In this document: positions 33,816 to 43,031 of the stretch, in pieces
How positions within the stretch are numbered: position 1 is the stretch's first letter
How the letters are laid out: every line of letters starts with the position of its first letter
Notes under the pieces: model-generated
What the model saw: only the letters and a program-made list of their open reading frames with translations
Databases searched by the model: none
Told to the model about the DNA's origin: nothing
Made by a program: the position numbers and the translations under genes
Origin: Muribaculaceae bacterium
GTDB taxonomy: Bacteria; Bacteroidota; Bacteroidia; Bacteroidales; Muribaculaceae
Assembly: GCA_022509085.1 (NCBI GenBank)
Contig: JAFLTW010000002.1
Location: 180,455 to 244,454 of the forward strand
Direction of reading: 5' to 3'
Length of the DNA: 64,000 nt

Positions 33816-34883
33816 ATGGAAAATAAAGAGGAAAAGAAAAAGATAGTGTTGAGCGGCATACGCTCTACTGGCAACCTCCACCTGGGCAACTACTTCGGAG
33901 CGTTGAGCAAATTCGTGAAGATGCAGGACGACTACGACTGCCGCTACTTCGTGGCCGACCTCCACGCGCTCACCACCCACCCGGACCCCAAGATGATCCA
34001 CGAGAACGTGAAGCAGATCCTGGCGGAGTATCTCGCTGCCGGACTCGACCCCGAGAAGAACACCATCTTCGTGCAGAGCGACGTGCCCGAAATCTCAGAG
34101 ATGTATCTGCTTCTCAACATGCATGTGGGCATCGGCGAGCTGATGCGCACAGCCTCCTTCAAAGACAAGGCCCGCAAGGCCCTGGGCATCACCTCCGACG
34201 GCGACGAGATAGAGAAGGAGATCATCGGCAACAACACCAACCAGAGGGTAAACGCCGGGCTGCTCACCTACCCGACCCTGATGGCCGTAGACATCCTTAT
34301 ACAGAAGGCCGACCTCGTGCCCGTGGGCAAAGACCAGGAGCAGCACCTCGAGCTCACGCGCCGCTTCGCACGCCGCTTCAACTCATTCTATAAGACCGAC
34401 TACTTCACCGAGCCCACCAACTTCAACTTCGGAGGCGAGGCGGTGAAGGTGCCCGGACTCGACGGCAGCGGCAAGATGGGCAAGAGCGAGGGCAACTGCA
34501 TTTATCTTATCGACGACGAGAAGACCCTGCGCAAGAAGGTGATGCGCGCCGTGACCGACGAAGGTCCCAAGGAGCCCAACCAGCCCGTGAGCCAGCCGGT
34601 AGAAAACCTCTTCACGCTGATGGCCCTCGTGAGCGGTCCGGAGGTGGTGAAGCACTATCGCGACGCATACGCCGACTGCTCCATACGCTACGGCGACATG
34701 AAGAAGCAGCTCGCCGAAGACATCCTGAAGATCACCCTCCCCATACGCGAGAGGATACTCGAGATAAGAGGCGACGACGAGTATCTCAGCAAGGTGGTGG
34801 CCCGCGGCGCCGAAAGGGCACGCGAATATGCCTCCGCCACGCTCAGAGACGTGAAGGAGATCATGGGAATAAGGAAAGTCTAA
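33816..34883 (+). CDS. trpS: Tryptophanyl-tRNA synthetase
   Basis: 355 aa. HIGH-type motif GNLHLGNYFGAL at about residues 19-30, LSGIRSTGNLHLGN start, and KMSKS-type GKMGKSEGN at about 220. Charges tRNA-Trp. It starts 21 bases after the YitT gene stop and probably shares its promoter. A bidirectional terminator overlaps the end. Confidence 0.97.
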   Translation: MENKEEKKKIVLSGIRSTGNLHLGNYFGALSKFVKMQDDYDCRYFVADLHALTTHPDPKMIHENVKQILAEYLAAGLDPEKNTIFVQSDVPEISEMYLLLNMHVGIGELMRTASFKDKARKALGITSDGDEIEKEIIGNNTNQRVNAGLLTYPTLMAVDILIQKADLVPVGKDQEQHLELTRRFARRFNSFYKTDYFTEPTNFNFGGEAVKVPGLDGSGKMGKSEGNCIYLIDDEKTLRKKVMRAVTDEGPKEPNQPVSQPVENLFTLMALVSGPEVVKHYRDAYADCSIRYGDMKKQLAEDILKITLPIRERILEIRGDDEYLSKVVARGAERAREYASATLRDVKEIMGIRKV

Positions 34884-34904
34884 GTCAAAATGACTTAGAC
34901 TTTC
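34874..34904. terminator. Bidirectional terminator between trpS and the TlpA-like gene
   Basis: Perfect 13-bp inverted repeat AAAGTCTAAGTCA / TGACTTAGACTTT with an AAA loop, T-rich after it. It overlaps the last codons of trpS and lies 24 bases from the convergent gene. Confidence 0.75.
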
Positions 34905-34927
34905 TCTTTCGTAGATTTTATTCCTGA

Positions 34928-35461
34928 TTAGAAGTTGGAGAAGATGTCGTCGAGAAGCTTGTAGAAAGCCGGATCCTCGCCGACATATATCTCGTAGACG
35001 TAACCCGTGGGGTCGATGACAAACTTCGTGGGGAAGCCCTGGATGCCGTATTCGCCTATCACGCCCTGCTCAGGGTTCTGGGCCGCGGAGTAAACGTTGA
35101 CCCAGGGAAGGGCAAAGCGCTCAACGGCCGCGCGCCACTGCTCGGGAGTGTCGCCATAGTCGATGCCGATGAACTCGAGGCCCTTGTCGTGATATTTGGC
35201 ATAGATCGCCTTCATGTCGGGAATTCCCTGCACGCAATAGCGGCACCAGGAACCCCAGAAGTCGAGTACAACCCATGAGCCGAGGTAGTCGCTCAGCGAC
35301 ACGTCGTTGCCGTTGATGTCTTTCAGCGTGAAGTCGGGGGCTACGATACCGTCTTCGCCCTCATCTTCAAGGTCTACGATTTCTACTATCTCCTCCTCCT
35401 GGGCGAGGAGGGGAGCTGTGGCCGGAAGGCAGAGGCATAAAGCCAGAAACAGTTTCTTCAT
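34928..35461 (-). CDS. TlpA-like thiol-disulfide reductase
   Basis: 177 aa from the start at 35461 (MKKLFLALCLCLPATAPLLAQ signal peptide); a longer frame from 35473 would overlap the OstA gene and is rejected. Thioredoxin fold with the redox motif WCRYC at about residue 86-90 (GSWCRYCVQGIPDMKAIYAKY) and the cis-Pro segment GIQGFPTKFVID. Works in the periplasm as a disulfide reductase or in cytochrome maturation or resistance. The linker after the signal is acidic. It follows the OstA-like gene by 4 bases. Confidence 0.88.
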   Translation of the reverse strand: MKKLFLALCLCLPATAPLLAQEEEIVEIVDLEDEGEDGIVAPDFTLKDINGNDVSLSDYLGSWVVLDFWGSWCRYCVQGIPDMKAIYAKYHDKGLEFIGIDYGDTPEQWRAAVERFALPWVNVYSAAQNPEQGVIGEYGIQGFPTKFVIDPTGYVYEIYVGEDPAFYKLLDDIFSNF

Positions 35462-35465
35462 ATCA

Positions 35466-37436
35466 CTATTCATTTAAGATTATTTCTTCGGAAATTTCTT
35501 CGGAGGCCTCAGTCGGCTCGGATGGCTCGGTCAGCTTATCCGGCTCGGTCTGGTCCGTCTGGTCTGCTTGGTCATCTTGCTCGGGCAGGTCAGACTCCTC
35601 CGGATTCACGGGGGCGGGAAGGGGCTTCGGCCTGGGAGCCGGAGGCTCCCCTTCGGCAAAGTAGGCCTCGAGGGCGTCGGAGATCTCGCCCAGATGGTCG
35701 TCCCAGCTAACGCGGTCGCCATACCAGCGGCGCTCCGGACGTATTTCCTCGAGCCAGACGGCACCGCGGAGCAGCTTCCCGTCGTCCGACACCTGACTTA
35801 TGGGGGTCACGGTGCCGTCGACCTGCGGCCACATCTTGAGGCGCTCGAAGTCATCGTCGGCAAAGAAAGCATCGAGAAACGAGCTTTCGGCCGTAACGAG
35901 TTTGTTGTAGCTCGAATCGTTTTCCTGCGGCAGCATGATTGCCATCACGTTGCCTTCGGCCTCCAGGCGCTTCAGGGCGCCGTCTACGAGAGTGGCGAGC
36001 ATCGACTTGGCCGCCAACTGGTTGTAGAAATCCTCGTCGACATGCTCCATCATCAGTCCGTTTTGTGGCAGTCGGGCCCAGTCGGCCGTTGAGTCGTTGA
36101 GGTGGATCTCGATAATCTCCCCGTTGATCTGGCGCTCCTCGGCCCACACCACGGGCTTGCGGTTGAGGTAGAGCATGGAGTCGAGACCGAAATACGTTAT
36201 GGAGTCGGCCACGCCCTGCATGTCCTGTTTGAAGAAGCGTCCCCGTTTGTAGGCCTTTGCGAGATAGTATTCGTCGGCCTCCTTCACTATGGAGTCGAGC
36301 GAGTCGCGCACAGGCTCCGTCTTGATCACGTAGGTGCGGATGGTGTCGGCGCGAAGGAAGAGGGTGTCGGGGCGCGAGTATTCCATCAGCAGGGGATAGT
36401 CGGTGGCCATTGAGGTGCGCTCCTTGTTGTTGAAGGTGCCGAAACCGCCTATGAGTATCGACTTGTTGGCGGTGTCGGTGAGCACCACCGGGCGGCTCTT
36501 CTTGCCGGGAGCCGCAAAGCGGTAGGCGCGGCTTATCTCCGTGTCGCGGTCGTAGACTATCGAGTCGCCCTCGAGCGTAACGACATTCTCGTTGGAGTCG
36601 CGGTGAAGTATGAGGCTTCGGCGTGTGAGGTCGGCGAAGCCGGTCTTGGTGTTGTAGGTGCCTCCGGTGGTGATGATGGTGTCGTTTTCACCCTCTATGA
36701 TGGTGCGCGAGTCGATACGGGCTATGCCTGTGGCCGTATTGTAGTAGAGTGTGTCGGAGAGCAGGCGGAAGTTGTCCTTGCGGTTTATGAGCACCACGTC
36801 GTGGAAGAACTCCGCGTCTTTCGTGGCCGGTGAATACTGGCCGTAGATCGAGGTGAGGGTGGAGGTGGAGTCGCGTAACTCGCCACCCTTGTCATACCAT
36901 CCGAGGCGCATCTCGAGGTTGTAGTCGAGGCTGTCGGTTATCAGCGTGTCGGAACGGTTTATGAGGCGCACCTTGCGGGCCGTCGCGCCGTTTTTGAGCT
37001 GGGCGAAATGTCGCAGGCCGTCATAATAGAGCCGGTCGGCATAGATGAAGAGGGTGTCGCCCTGCTCCATCCTTACGTTGCCGAAGCAGTCGGCACGGTC
37101 TTGTTCCGAGTAGAAGTAGGCCGAGTCGCACGTCATGATGAGTCCGCCCTGCCGAAACTTGACGTTGCCCTTCACAATCTTAATGTCTTCGGAGATGTCG
37201 GTGCGGAAGAGCGAGTCGGCCTCCTCGAGGAATATCTTGTCGTCCTGCCATCGGTTTTGCGACGGCATCGTGGGCTGCTGCGGTCCGGTGGGGGCAGGGC
37301 GCGAGAAGCTCTCCTCGCGCGGGGGCTGCTTCGACTGCTTCTGCGCCTGGGGAACGGCAAGCAGCGACATGGCGCAACCCATCACGAGGAGCGCCACGGA
37401 AAAAGAGGTAAACCTTCTGAGGGTTATTTTACCCAT
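35466..37436 (-). CDS. OstA-like lipopolysaccharide-transport protein
   Basis: 656 aa, N-terminal hydrophobic signal (FSVALLVMGCAMSLLAVPQ). After a Pro/Gln-rich linker, residues about 70-450 contain OstA/LptA-type repeats of about 20-25 residues (DISEDIKIVKGNVKFRQGGLIMTCDSAYFYSEQDRADCFGNVRMEQGDTLFIYADRL), the beta-jellyroll of LPS bridges. C-terminal tail (about 590-656) is acidic low-complexity (EESDLPEQDDQADQTDQTEPDKLTEPSE) and may be disordered. Probably works with the PPIase upstream and in LPS export. Joined to the TlpA-like gene (4 bases) and overlaps the PPIase gene by 13 bases. Confidence 0.88.
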   Translation of the reverse strand: MGKITLRRFTSFSVALLVMGCAMSLLAVPQAQKQSKQPPREESFSRPAPTGPQQPTMPSQNRWQDDKIFLEEADSLFRTDISEDIKIVKGNVKFRQGGLIMTCDSAYFYSEQDRADCFGNVRMEQGDTLFIYADRLYYDGLRHFAQLKNGATARKVRLINRSDTLITDSLDYNLEMRLGWYDKGGELRDSTSTLTSIYGQYSPATKDAEFFHDVVLINRKDNFRLLSDTLYYNTATGIARIDSRTIIEGENDTIITTGGTYNTKTGFADLTRRSLILHRDSNENVVTLEGDSIVYDRDTEISRAYRFAAPGKKSRPVVLTDTANKSILIGGFGTFNNKERTSMATDYPLLMEYSRPDTLFLRADTIRTYVIKTEPVRDSLDSIVKEADEYYLAKAYKRGRFFKQDMQGVADSITYFGLDSMLYLNRKPVVWAEERQINGEIIEIHLNDSTADWARLPQNGLMMEHVDEDFYNQLAAKSMLATLVDGALKRLEAEGNVMAIMLPQENDSSYNKLVTAESSFLDAFFADDDFERLKMWPQVDGTVTPISQVSDDGKLLRGAVWLEEIRPERRWYGDRVSWDDHLGEISDALEAYFAEGEPPAPRPKPLPAPVNPEESDLPEQDDQADQTDQTEPDKLTEPSEPTEASEEISEEIILNE

Positions 37437-38794
37437 CCGGCGTATTTAAAATCGCAGCCGTCCCAGCCATCCTCGATGCGCACGTACGTTTCCTTGATCT
37501 TCTTCTCGATCCATTGGCGCAGGATGTCTTCTTTCCGGCTGGCCTCATACATCTGCTTGGCCAGGTTGTAGTCTTCGGCCAGGTTGGCCGTATGGCCCGG
37601 GATGCGGGAGGTGAGTTTCACGATCACGGCCACATCCTGGTTTTTGCGCTCGTCCTTCATCAGGAAGGCCTCCGAGATGTCGCCGGGCTGCATGTTTTCC
37701 ACCTTGGCCGCTATCTCGGGAGGGAGCTGCTGCATCTCGAAGCGCGACGAACCGGTCTGCTGGTTTACCATCACGCCGTTGTTGTTTCGCGAGTCCTTGT
37801 CTTGCGAGAGGTAGCGTGCGGCCTCCTCAAACGTGAATTTCTTCTCCTTGAGGTCGGAGGCAACGGAGTCGAGTCGGCTCACGGCGTCTTTGAGTTCCTG
37901 GCTGCCTACCTTTGGGCGCATGAGGATATGGCGCACGTTGACCTGCTCGCCTCTCTTCTCGATGAGCTGGATGATATGGAAGCCGTATTCCGTCTCCACG
38001 ATACGCGACACCTTCTTGGGGTCGGAGAGGTTGAAGGCCACGTTGGAAAACTCCGGCACGAAGTCGGCCTTGCCGTGGAAACCGAGTTCGCCGCCCTGCA
38101 GGGCCGAACCGTCTTCGCTATACATGATGGCCATGGTGGAGAATTCCGCCTCTCCGCGGTTCACACGGTCGGCAATGTCGCGAAGTTTGGCCTTAACGTC
38201 GTCGATCTCCTGACGGGGAATCACGGGATTGGCCGTGATCACCTGCACCTCAACCTGAGTGGGCACATAGGGTATGCTGTCGCCCGGGAGAGCCTCGAAG
38301 TAGCGGCGCACGTCGCGGGGGGTTGACTTGACGTCTTTCGTGAGGTTGCTCTGCACCTGCTCTATAGTGTAGGCGTTGCGCATCACCTCCAGCAGCTGCT
38401 CGCGGAGCAGCGGGAGGGGTTTGCGGAAATACTCCTCCACCTTCTCCTTCGAGCCGAGGTTGGCGATGAAGAAATTCAGCCGGCGGTCTACCATAGCCTG
38501 CACCTGCGACTCAGGGGGCACGATGGTGTCTACCTTGGCCTGGTGGAGAAAGAGTTTCTCCACGGCGATGTGTTCCGGAATGGCGCAATAGGGGTCGCCC
38601 TCGGGCAGCGAGCCCTCCTGGCGCATCTGGTTGTATTGCTCCTCTATGTCGGAGCGGAAGATGGCCTCGTCGCCCACCACCCACGCCACCTCGTCGATGA
38701 CGTTTTTCTTCGGTTTTGCGAAAGCATTGAACGCCACGACGGCGCAGACGGCGGCCGCGGCTATGATAAACATGGAATTTCTTTTCACTGTCAA
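37424..38794 (-). CDS. SurA-like peptidyl-prolyl isomerase (outer-membrane chaperone)
   Basis: 456 aa, N-terminal signal (MFIIAAAAVCAVVAFNAFA). N-terminal chaperone region (VIDEVAWVVGDEAIFRSDIEEQYNQ), then PpiC/parvulin-type domains around residues 180-300 and 310-400 (VNRGEAEFSTMAIMYSEDGSALQGGELGFHGKADFVPEFSNVAFNLSDPKKVSRIVETEYGFHIIQLIEKR and RHILMRPKVGSQELKDAVSRLDSV). In E. coli, SurA delivers barrel proteins to BamA. It is the first gene of the SurA / OstA / TlpA operon. Confidence 0.88.
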   Translation of the reverse strand: MTVKRNSMFIIAAAAVCAVVAFNAFAKPKKNVIDEVAWVVGDEAIFRSDIEEQYNQMRQEGSLPEGDPYCAIPEHIAVEKLFLHQAKVDTIVPPESQVQAMVDRRLNFFIANLGSKEKVEEYFRKPLPLLREQLLEVMRNAYTIEQVQSNLTKDVKSTPRDVRRYFEALPGDSIPYVPTQVEVQVITANPVIPRQEIDDVKAKLRDIADRVNRGEAEFSTMAIMYSEDGSALQGGELGFHGKADFVPEFSNVAFNLSDPKKVSRIVETEYGFHIIQLIEKRGEQVNVRHILMRPKVGSQELKDAVSRLDSVASDLKEKKFTFEEAARYLSQDKDSRNNNGVMVNQQTGSSRFEMQQLPPEIAAKVENMQPGDISEAFLMKDERKNQDVAVIVKLTSRIPGHTANLAEDYNLAKQMYEASRKEDILRQWIEKKIKETYVRIEDGWDGCDFKYAGWVK

Positions 38795-38998
38795 GTCCTT
38801 TTTGGGGATTAATATGCAAAATTAATGAAAAAATGGCTATGTTCAGCCAAAAAATGCCCAAATAGTCGGTCAGCTCCCTCACGATTAACCTTTTTTATAG
38901 TTTTCTCCTCCATGGTAATTCCAAAGGGAAAGTCAGGCTGATATGAATATTTAACATTTGTTAACTTTAGGGTGACAACTGTTGGCAGCGGGTACCCG

Positions 38999-39006
38999 TA
39001 ATTTTG
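38999..39006 (+). promoter_or_regulatory. -7 box upstream of the small membrane protein
   Basis: TAATTTTG at 38999-39006, exact -7 consensus. The nearest TTG is 14 bases upstream (38982), shorter than usual. The start of transcription would be near 39013, 50 bases before the small gene. Confidence 0.55.
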
Positions 39007-39061
39007 CATCGTGAAAAGAAAACAAGTCCTAAAAAATTAACCGCAAAGCCAAGACAGAATT

Positions 39062-39190
39062 ATGAAAACGATCGCAATCACCCCGAAAGAGAAGAAGGCC
39101 GGCAAGTCGGCGCTCCACTATGTAGGTCTCGGCCTCGTGTACGCCATGGGCCTCTTCGTAGTAATCCTTCAGTTACGGTCCATCATTTAA
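39062..39190 (+). CDS. Small single-pass membrane protein (42 aa)
   Basis: ATG at 39062 to TAA at 39188-39190, 42 residues: MKTIAITPKEKKAGKSALHY, then the hydrophobic helix VGLGLVYAMGLFVVILQL and a short RSII tail. A basic soluble head followed by one membrane helix is a common small-protein layout. It has an upstream -7 box and a strong hairpin after it, and no competing gene in the frame. Below the usual length cut-off, so easily missed. Function is unknown. Confidence 0.65.
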   Translation: MKTIAITPKEKKAGKSALHYVGLGLVYAMGLFVVILQLRSII

Positions 39191-39212
39191 GAGGGTAGAA
39201 TCCATCAACTCA

Positions 39213-39289
39213 GACGGTGACTCACCGTCGCGGCCTAAGAGGCGTTTGACAATGGGAGACCCCGGCATTGCAATGCAAGCCGGGGTCTC
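39213..39289 (+). terminator. Two hairpins after the small gene, the second a strong terminator-like stem
   Basis: GACGGTGA-C-TCACCGTC (39213-39229) and a GAGACCCCGGC...GCCGGGGTCTC stem (39256-39289, 11 bp). There is no long T run. It separates the small gene from the convergent DUF5723 gene and may stop transcription from either side. Confidence 0.6.
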
Positions 39290-39309
39290 TGCTTTGAGGT
39301 ATCTTCCGC

Positions 39310-40674
39310 TCAGAAGGGGAAGTTCATACCGAAGTTGAAGTTCAGGTTGGAGTTGAGGGGAACGAACTGCTTGGCGAGTTTGCCGGGCACGCGGTCCATA
39401 CCGATGAAGAGGTTGAAGCCCTTGCCGGAGGTTACGTTGAGCAGCCAGCCGAAGCCTACGCCATAGGTGCCCACCACGAGGTTGGCGCTGGCGGAGACGT
39501 ACTTCACGGGCTGGACGTTGGCCGAGATGCGGAATTCCGTCCAGGAGTAGGTGCCGGCCATACGGGTGGTGTTGAGCAGACCGAACTTGAGCGGGCGGTA
39601 GTAGGGGAGAGTGTATTCCACACCGAGGTTCATCGTAGTGGCCTGCATCGTGGAGCGCGACACCTCGCCGTTGTTCTCGAGCTGGTAGATCTCGCTGAGG
39701 TCGTCTTTCATCTTGTCCCAGGTGCTCTGTTCATCGTCGTCCTCATTGATTTCGAAGACGTACTTGTCGGTCTGGAACTGACGCAGACCGTTGGTGGAGG
39801 CGTGCTGGGTCTGGGTCCACTTGATGCCGCCGAGGTCGAGGATGGCGAACGAGAAGTTGAAGTCGTTCCATTCGTAGGTGGCACCAAGGTCGAACGCTGC
39901 GCCGAAACCGTTGGGAGCGCTGAAGTTGTCGGTGTCGAAACCGTCTACGTAATAGCGGTCGGCCGTCTCGTTATACCTCATCTTGTATTTCATGCCCTTC
40001 ACGGAGGTGTAGATGTCGCCTTCGCTCTCGATGTCCCATGCGTCGGTGCCGAGCGAGAGATGTGCTCTCTTGAACTTGCCGTATATGTTGCCAACCCCGA
40101 CGAGGAACTTGAATGTGGCTCCCACCCTGAGGCCCGGCACCATCGGGATGTCTCTCGAGTGGTTGAGCGCTATCTCGGCGTATGCGTTGGCATAGAGGTT
40201 GAGGTTGCGGATGTCGTAGGTCTGGTTGGAGATACCCTCCTTCATGAGGTTGAGCAGCGAACCGGGCGCGGACACCCTGGAGTTGCCTACGGCGCTGATG
40301 GCCACGGTGTTGTAGCCGCCGAGGGCCTTGAAGCCCACGTTGATGATGTTTTCGCGGAAATTGGCGCCGAGCTTGTTGCTCGAGGCGAAATGGCCCACCT
40401 GTTTTGCGGTGATGTTAGGGTTGGTGAAGAGCACTGTCTTACCGTCGTAATTGTAGAAAATCTTGGTAAGGTGGAGATTGCCCTGCGTGCCCACCGAAAG
40501 GTTGCCCAGGCCGGGGAAGCCCACGAAGTTTTCCGTGTTGCCCATGGCGGGGTTCATCTGATGGCGATAGAGGAAATTGTCGAGGAAATATCCGCTATAC
40601 GTGTTCTGCTGAGCGAAAGAGCTGAAGGAAACCATACCGGCCACAATCGCCCCCAAAATATATCTTGTTTTCAT
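39310..40674 (-). CDS. DUF5723-like outer-membrane protein
   Basis: 454 aa with signal peptide (MKTRYILGAIVAGMVSFSSFAQ). Start NTYSGYFLDNFLYRHQMNPAMGNTENFVGFPGLGNLSVGTQGNLHLTKI resembles DUF5723, a Bacteroidales family. Many beta strands and a C-terminal LNFNFGMNFPF ending in Phe suggest an outer-membrane barrel. The function is unknown. It follows a lipoprotein gene by 15 bases and the two are probably a cotranscribed pair, seen together in other Bacteroidales (from memory). Confidence 0.75.
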   Translation of the reverse strand: MKTRYILGAIVAGMVSFSSFAQQNTYSGYFLDNFLYRHQMNPAMGNTENFVGFPGLGNLSVGTQGNLHLTKIFYNYDGKTVLFTNPNITAKQVGHFASSNKLGANFRENIINVGFKALGGYNTVAISAVGNSRVSAPGSLLNLMKEGISNQTYDIRNLNLYANAYAEIALNHSRDIPMVPGLRVGATFKFLVGVGNIYGKFKRAHLSLGTDAWDIESEGDIYTSVKGMKYKMRYNETADRYYVDGFDTDNFSAPNGFGAAFDLGATYEWNDFNFSFAILDLGGIKWTQTQHASTNGLRQFQTDKYVFEINEDDDEQSTWDKMKDDLSEIYQLENNGEVSRSTMQATTMNLGVEYTLPYYRPLKFGLLNTTRMAGTYSWTEFRISANVQPVKYVSASANLVVGTYGVGFGWLLNVTSGKGFNLFIGMDRVPGKLAKQFVPLNSNLNFNFGMNFPF

Positions 40675-40689
40675 ATGTGTATACTGTTT

Positions 40690-42396
40690 TTAGAATTCAG
40701 TGAAATAGCTGCCGTCTACCGTAGCCTTGAGATTGTCGAGATTCAGGTATTGCTCAGAGTTGAGCGTGTCTTCTTCCATAGAGAGGAACACTGCCTCGAA
40801 GTAGATGCCGTCAAGGCCGATTATCTCTTTGGGGAAGTCGAGCTCAATCGGGTAGTCGGTAGATAAGGCGGGTATGGGGGCTGTAGCCTTGTTGCTTCTG
40901 TCGATTGTCACCTCGCCCGTATCGTAGTCTTTGACGTAAGGATAGGCATTGAGGGTGATGTCGTATTTGAGGTTGGTGGAGGCCACGGCATTGATGTGGA
41001 GCTTCTTCACGTGCATCTTGTCAACGTCGCCTTCAAACCAGTCGTTTTCTTCCTTCACATAGTAGATTATGGAACCCTGCTCGAAGTCGAGCGGCGAGAA
41101 GAAGGTATAGTCACCGTGGTAGGTCATATTGGTGCCGAGGGGGAAGTCGTGAACCGGACTCCTCAGGACGGGGTGGAGCATCTCGAACGAGAGCGTCTCG
41201 GGCAGTCCCTGGCCTGTGAGGATATATTTCAGGTTTTCATACACGTCGGAGTGAAGGTCGGGATATTCGCCGGCAACGGATGCGGGAACGTTGCTCGGGT
41301 TGGGGGCAAGCACGAGGTTGTAGGTGTTGCTCTCGGCATTGTTGGCGCCGATCAGGAACTCGTCGATCGTCAGGGCGTCGGATGCGTTCTCTTCCCTCCA
41401 GGGGATGATTGAGAGGCCGCTGTAGCAGAGGCCGCCATATTCGCTTGCGCCGTTGTTGACCTCGAGGTAGAGCTGGGGGTTGACCAGCGTGACGTCGGTG
41501 TTCTCGTTGCTGAGGAAGTCGGGAAGGTCGCTGAGGTCGGCGGGTTCGATCTCGGGCTCCTCGATCTCATAGTTCACGTTGCCCGAGAAGGCGGCTACGG
41601 TGAAGGCGTCCAAGGAGAAGGCCACGTCGAGCGTCACGTTGCCACTAGCCACGAGTGTGCCGCTGTCGACACCGATCTTGTCGGTGATGTCGATCGAGCC
41701 GGTGGGATTGTCGATACCACCCTGTTCGGGATAGGTCTCCACGAGGTCAAGCTCCTTCACGTCGATGGTCACCTCGCAGCGGCCGTTGGTGGAGCTTACG
41801 GTGCCGACGTTGACTTTACCGTCAGACGTCGGGGTGCCACCGTTGTAGCTGCCCACGAAACCTTTGGGGAGGGCAATCACGAGGTTCTGGATGGTAAACT
41901 GTGACTTCGAGCAGGTGAAGACAGTGTTTACGGTGAGATGGTCGCCGTCCTCAAGCATGAAGCTGGCGATTTTCTCGATAGAGGGGTCTACAGCCACATC
42001 CTTGTAGGTAAAAGTGGTGGAGATGGAGGGGATAGTATAGGACCCGCTTCCGGAATTGAAATCCATTGTGGGTACGGGCACCACCGTGGCCTCCGAGGCG
42101 TATACCTTTTCGATATAGATGTCGTCGGCATGGAAGTCGCCCTTCTTGCGGATGGCATAGTAGGTCTTGCCGTCGTCGCCGGTGTAGGTCACCACCGTGG
42201 CATCGGGATCTTCCTCGTCGATGTCGAGAAGCTGCTCGAGAGTGATACTTGCAAGTTTTACGGGAATTACAAGGTTGTTCACCTTGATTTCGGTTGAGGT
42301 GTCGACGTCAGACAAGTCGTACTTGTCGTCGATACAACCGGTCAATGCCAGCAGACCCACCAGAGGCAGCGCTGACTTGAAGAAGATGTGTTTCAT
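40690..42396 (-). CDS. Lipoprotein of unknown function (start corrected to 42396)
   Basis: 568 aa. The open frame continues upstream through the tRNA-Leu, but the true start is the Met at 42396 (MKHIFFKSALPLVGLLALTGC), where a lipobox LTGC is found. The mature part begins with DKYDLSDVDTSTEIKVNNLVIPVKLASITLEQLLDIDEED and continues as beta-rich sequence. The IDDKYDLSDVDT start is common in Bacteroidales lipoproteins next to DUF5723 genes. Function unknown. Transcribed from its own promoter, with the barrel gene following at 15 bases. Confidence 0.8.
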   Translation of the reverse strand: MKHIFFKSALPLVGLLALTGCIDDKYDLSDVDTSTEIKVNNLVIPVKLASITLEQLLDIDEEDPDATVVTYTGDDGKTYYAIRKKGDFHADDIYIEKVYASEATVVPVPTMDFNSGSGSYTIPSISTTFTYKDVAVDPSIEKIASFMLEDGDHLTVNTVFTCSKSQFTIQNLVIALPKGFVGSYNGGTPTSDGKVNVGTVSSTNGRCEVTIDVKELDLVETYPEQGGIDNPTGSIDITDKIGVDSGTLVASGNVTLDVAFSLDAFTVAAFSGNVNYEIEEPEIEPADLSDLPDFLSNENTDVTLVNPQLYLEVNNGASEYGGLCYSGLSIIPWREENASDALTIDEFLIGANNAESNTYNLVLAPNPSNVPASVAGEYPDLHSDVYENLKYILTGQGLPETLSFEMLHPVLRSPVHDFPLGTNMTYHGDYTFFSPLDFEQGSIIYYVKEENDWFEGDVDKMHVKKLHINAVASTNLKYDITLNAYPYVKDYDTGEVTIDRSNKATAPIPALSTDYPIELDFPKEIIGLDGIYFEAVFLSMEEDTLNSEQYLNLDNLKATVDGSYFTEF

Positions 42397-42438
42397 ATAG
42401 TGTATGTTTATAGTGATTGTTCGGTTCCGAAATTGTTG

Positions 42439-42469
42439 CGAAATTAGGAAAAAAGTGCCTAACCTCCAA
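42439..42469 (-). promoter_or_regulatory. Promoter of the lipoprotein/DUF5723 pair
   Basis: Minus strand TTG (42467-42469), 20 bp, TAATTTCG (42439-42446), one mismatch to TAnnTTTG, 43 bases before the corrected start codon. Confidence 0.6.
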
Positions 42470-42532
42470 GTTTTCACCAAAAAAAAGACCGTAGGGAATT
42501 CCCGTTTATTATGAAAAATAAGGCTGAAGTGG

Positions 42533-42566
42533 CCAAAAACAATGACCGCTCCTGAAGGGGAGCGGC
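42533..42566 (-). terminator. Terminator of tRNA-Leu(UAA)
   Basis: Stem CCGCTCC / GGAGCGG (42546-42552 / 42559-42565); on the minus strand it is followed by CATTGTTTTTGG. It ends the minus-strand tRNA transcript. Confidence 0.7.
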
Positions 42567-42581
42567 CCGGGGGGATTATTG

Positions 42582-42665
42582 TACAGGAAGTGGGACTCGA
42601 ACCCACACAGCCTCAACGGCCAAGGGATTTTAAGTCCCTCGTGTCTACCATTCCACCATTCCTGC
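42582..42665 (-). tRNA. tRNA-Leu (anticodon UAA)
   Basis: Minus strand acceptor GCAGGAA (42665-42659) pairs with TTCCTGT (first pair G-U). Anticodon arm AGGGA-CTTAAAA-TCCCT gives TAA, a class II variable arm is present, and the T-loop is GTTCGAGTC. Encoded CCA is absent. Confidence 0.93.
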
Positions 42666-42752
42666 GTATGCAACTATGGGACAATAGGGTTGTAGACCTA
42701 TGTGTATCAGCACGGGCCGGCTGGCCTATGCGGCTGCAAAATTACAAAATAG

Positions 42753-43031
42753 TTATGGATTGTACAAATCCTTGTTGTAGTAATCCAGAATCTCGTTGGT
42801 GGCCTTGAGAGCCTGCACGGCTTTCGACTCCGGATTGAGGCGGATGGCAGCCAGGTAGTCGTTGATTGCGGCCGAGCGCTGCTGCATTCCCCAATACTTC
42901 ATGCCGCGCATTGTATAGGCCTCGTCGAGGTCTGGCGCCCCGCCGTTGGCCTCGATATAGTCCGTGAGGACTTTCACGGCCTCCTGGCCGGAAAGTCCCC
43001 GGATAGATTCTTTAAGTTCGTTGGCGGTCAT
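42753..43031 (-). CDS. Small TPR-like protein
   Basis: 92 aa from the start at 43031 (MTANELKESIRGLSGQEAVKVL); the longer frame from 43133 lies inside the preceding gene and is rejected. Residues about 35-75 read AYTMRGMKYWGMQQRSAAINDYLAAIRLNPES, a TPR unit. The start overlaps the preceding stop by one base (TGATG). Role unknown, perhaps in protein interactions with the DUF4465 product. Confidence 0.7.
   Translation of the reverse strand: MTANELKESIRGLSGQEAVKVLTDYIEANGGAPDLDEAYTMRGMKYWGMQQRSAAINDYLAAIRLNPESKAVQALKATNEILDYYNKDLYNP

Noticed and set aside
42397..42606. The N-terminal 70 residues of the open frame before the lipoprotein
   Set aside because: They pass through tRNA-Leu and the promoter; the lipobox is after Met at 42396.
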